Positions 62,289-64,000 of a stretch of DNA of 64,000 nucleotides are shown here, one piece after another. Positions within the stretch are counted from its first letter, which is position 1, and the number at the start of each line of letters is the position of its first letter. The notes below the pieces were generated by a model, which did no database searches, had not been told where the DNA came from, and saw nothing but the letters and a program-made list of their open reading frames with translations. This stretch comes from an uncultured Bacteroidales bacterium. GTDB lineage: Bacteria; Bacteroidota; Bacteroidia; Bacteroidales; F082. Location of the stretch: positions 62,001 to 126,000 of the forward strand of contig ONKA01000005.1 in the NCBI GenBank assembly GCA_900318265.1. Direction: 5' to 3'. A program made the position numbers and the translations under genes.

Positions 62289-64000
62289 ATGAAACTGAAC
62301 AGGATATTAATAGGATGGTTTGTTTTGTTGGCCTTGGCCTCATGCCATGACCCTGTAGAGACGCGGCGCGCCACGTCTCTACAACCCGAGGTATCGCCCG
62401 AATTGTTGTATATCGACAGCCTAATGTGGTATCATCCAGACAGTGCCTTGATGCACCTGATTTATTATTTCAAACCCGATAGCGCGACCATCACCCTCTC
62501 CACAAGAACGGAATGCAACCAACGATATGCACACTTGCTACTGTCGGAATTGCTGTTTAAAAATGGTTATCCACAAACCAACCGAGAAAATCTATTGTGG
62601 TCAGTAGATTATTTTGATTCGTTAACAATGGTGAAAATACACGGGACGGACACACGCGGTGTGTCCCTACAGACCGCATCGGATTGTAGGAACGCATCAA
62701 ATGCGTCCGCCCAAAACATGTCCCCAAATAATGTATTTTTGTCCGCCCGCGCCCATTATATGAATGGCGTTGGCTATCTGGAACACGACAGCATCATCGA
62801 GGCCTACAACGAATACATCCGCGCCTTGGAAATCATGGAAACGCATTTCCCAATTGTAGAGACGTTGCGTGCAACGTCTCAAAACACGACATCAAAAAAG
62901 ACGTTGCACGCAACGTCTCTACACATCATACCCCACCTTCCTCGTTTCATGATGCTGATCCATTGCCGTCTCGGCGGCCTGTTTTCCGACCAATACATGC
63001 AGGAACCTGCCCTCTATTGTTTCAAAAAAGCACTCGTTTTCAACAGATTGGAACCTATTTTCCTAGACGATTATCCCAAATCGTTGTATTACATTGGGTT
63101 GCAATACGACAAACTACAGCAATGGGACAGTGCGCAAAACTATTACGATGAAGCACTTCGCCTGCTACCCGACACAAGCAACTGGCTTTTCAAATGTCTG
63201 ATGGCAAACAAGGCCAACCTCAATTATGCTTCAAGTGAGGACGTTGAACCCGCCGTGAGCAACTTGAAACGCATTGCGGCGAAAGCCGATTCCTACGAAA
63301 AGCCATGGCATTTCTTCCTCATTGGGCAGATTTATTACAACGAAAAACAATATGACTCAGCCTTGGTTTATCTGGAACCAACCTTTGAACAAAGCAAGAA
63401 CATTGAAACCAAAGCCCTGGTAGCCAAGTTCTTGCACGACATTTACCAAAGTCGAGGCGACACATTGGAGGCCTCGCAATATGCGGTCTATCATGCGGAA
63501 CACACGGAACAAGAAAGGGTGAAAATGGCGCGGGTTTCATACCTCAACGAACTGTTTCAGAAACATTTGCAAAAAGAACAAGAAGCCAAATTGCTCATTG
63601 AGAAGAAAAAGAAAATCAGAACATGGCTCATTGTGGGATTGCCTTTGGCTGTGATAGTATCGGTTTCTGTGGTGGTCGTAGTTCGGCGAAGAAACCGAAA
63701 ACGTTTGGCAGCGCAAGAAGCCTACGCCAAACGCCAGTTGAATGAAGTCCAACAACGCCACGACGAGGCAGAACGTGAGTTGCAAGCCAAGATGGAACAA
63801 GCCGCACAACACACGCGGGAAGTACTGCAACAGCGCGCCATGACGATTTACCAATCGGGCAGCGAGAACCGCTTGAAACAGATTTTGGCGGAATTTGAGG
63901 CCGTCTATCCGAAAGCCATGCCCGAATTGATCTCCACACATCCCGAATTGAGCGAAACAGAATGTCATATCGCCATACTCAATTTCCTTCGTTTCCGAGC
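62289..64000 (+). CDS. TPR membrane regulator with coiled coil and start of LuxR-like HTH (partial)
   Basis: Open from ATG at 62289 to the window edge (570 codons; the 3' end is outside). A lipobox-like N-terminus (LIGWFVLLALASC, Cys19) is followed by TPR-like helices (NGVGYLEHDSIIEAYNEYIR, YYIGLQYDKLQQWDSAQNYY, FFLIGQIYYNEKQYDSALVY). A membrane segment (about 443-465, WLIVGLPLAVIVSVSVVVVV) and a Glu/Gln-rich coiled coil (about 466-520) come next. The visible end is HPELSETECHIAILNFLRFR, the start of a LuxR/sigma-like HTH seen in similar Bacteroidota regulators. Three palindrome clusters (62355, 62643, 62856) lie inside the frame without breaking it. Confidence 0.82.
   Translation, partial: MKLNRILIGWFVLLALASCHDPVETRRATSLQPEVSPELLYIDSLMWYHPDSALMHLIYYFKPDSATITLSTRTECNQRYAHLLLSELLFKNGYPQTNRENLLWSVDYFDSLTMVKIHGTDTRGVSLQTASDCRNASNASAQNMSPNNVFLSARAHYMNGVGYLEHDSIIEAYNEYIRALEIMETHFPIVETLRATSQNTTSKKTLHATSLHIIPHLPRFMMLIHCRLGGLFSDQYMQEPALYCFKKALVFNRLEPIFLDDYPKSLYYIGLQYDKLQQWDSAQNYYDEALRLLPDTSNWLFKCLMANKANLNYASSEDVEPAVSNLKRIAAKADSYEKPWHFFLIGQIYYNEKQYDSALVYLEPTFEQSKNIETKALVAKFLHDIYQSRGDTLEASQYAVYHAEHTEQERVKMARVSYLNELFQKHLQKEQEAKLLIEKKKKIRTWLIVGLPLAVIVSVSVVVVVRRRNRKRLAAQEAYAKRQLNEVQQRHDEAERELQAKMEQAAQHTREVLQQRAMTIYQSGSENRLKQILAEFEAVYPKAMPELISTHPELSETECHIAILNFLRFR
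62355..62382. repeat. GTAGAGACG-family palindrome inside the TPR gene, cluster 1
   Basis: One mismatch in 14+14. In frame it encodes VETRRATSL just after the lipobox. Confidence 0.88.
62643..62707. repeat. paired palindromes inside the TPR gene, cluster 2
   Basis: GGACACAC/GTGTGTCC (62648-62666) around GCG, and GGAACGCAT/ATGCGTCC (near 62688-62707) around CAA. In frame they encode parts of GTDTRGVSLQ and RNASNASAQ. Confidence 0.82.
62856..62922. repeat. two GTAGAGACG-family palindromes inside the TPR gene, cluster 3
   Basis: GTAGAGACGTTGCGTGCAAC... (62856-62880) and its partner ending CAACGTCTCTAC (62899-62922), 18 nt apart, each near-palindromic and together forming a larger inverted repeat. 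In frame they encode VETLRATS and TLHATSL. Confidence 0.9.

Noticed and set aside
62643-62922. A pseudogene or frameshift in the TPR regulator caused by palindromes.
   Set aside because: The reading frame was followed codon by codon and stays open through all three clusters to the window edge.

Overview
The window reads as a chromosomal segment of an anaerobic Bacteroidota, most likely an uncultured Bacteroidales of a gut or rumen type. The evidence is: promoters of the TAnnTTTG type; several secreted proteins with a C-terminal type IX secretion (T9SS) sorting domain; the T9SS translocon gene sprA in a ruvA-sprA-gcvH-vanZ-tonB order; a pyrophosphate-type phosphofructokinase; and pyruvate:ferredoxin oxidoreductase with phosphotransacetylase and acetate kinase. 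No rRNA, prophage or CRISPR was seen. One tRNA gene (anticodon CAU) is present.

Layout. 1-1416: 5' part of nifJ (minus). 1635-11994: small Cys/His-rich lipoprotein, ruvA, sprA, gcvH, a VanZ-like gene and a TonB gene. 12043-15066: uvrC and thiL (minus). 15119-17181: sdaA, tRNA(CAU), a HAD phosphatase. 17359-18366: dusB (minus). 18475-19868: a CPBP membrane protease and cdd, converging. 19900-25550: a minus-strand operon (DUF4271 protein, hemD, rnpA, yidD, S41 protease, O-antigen ligase). 25683-27904: pta-ackA. 27959-30303: two tandem YARHG-domain proteins (minus). 30362-36979: a lone PAS protein (minus), then LptF/G permease, two glycosyltransferases, ettA and a zinc-ribbon membrane protein. 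37080-39437: a C10 protease with T9SS tail. 39512-43761: PPi-PFK and a GH92 mannosidase (minus). 43927-48099: two paralogous T9SS Asp-box proteins. 48151-55527: pdxA, waaA, an outer-membrane barrel, and a 1388-residue subtilase with T9SS tail (minus). 55608-59373: M16 protease, a REP-associated (RAYT/IS200-like) transposase between inward-facing palindromes, and another T9SS protein. 59460-64000: purE, hpt, adk, an acyltransferase, and the 5' part of a TPR membrane regulator.

How the genes fit together. Pyruvate from glycolysis (PPi-PFK) or serine (SdaA) would be oxidised by NifJ to acetyl-CoA and converted by Pta and AckA to acetate plus ATP. SprA would export the T9SS proteins (C10 and S8 proteases, two Asp-box proteins, the 504-residue protein), giving a proteolytic and glycan-degrading cell surface together with the GH92 mannosidase. 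WaaA, the Lpt permease, the glycosyltransferases, the O-antigen ligase and the acyltransferase build the outer envelope.

The most unusual feature is the density and variety of palindromic repeats. I see at least seven families. Some lie inside coding sequence without breaking the frame: in waaA, three clusters in the final TPR regulator, and the C-terminal tail of DusB. One family flanks the lone transposase in mirror orientation and supplies the stop codon of the neighbouring M16 protease gene. A second family of about 145-210 bp, in three copies, has hairpins with paired compensatory base changes.
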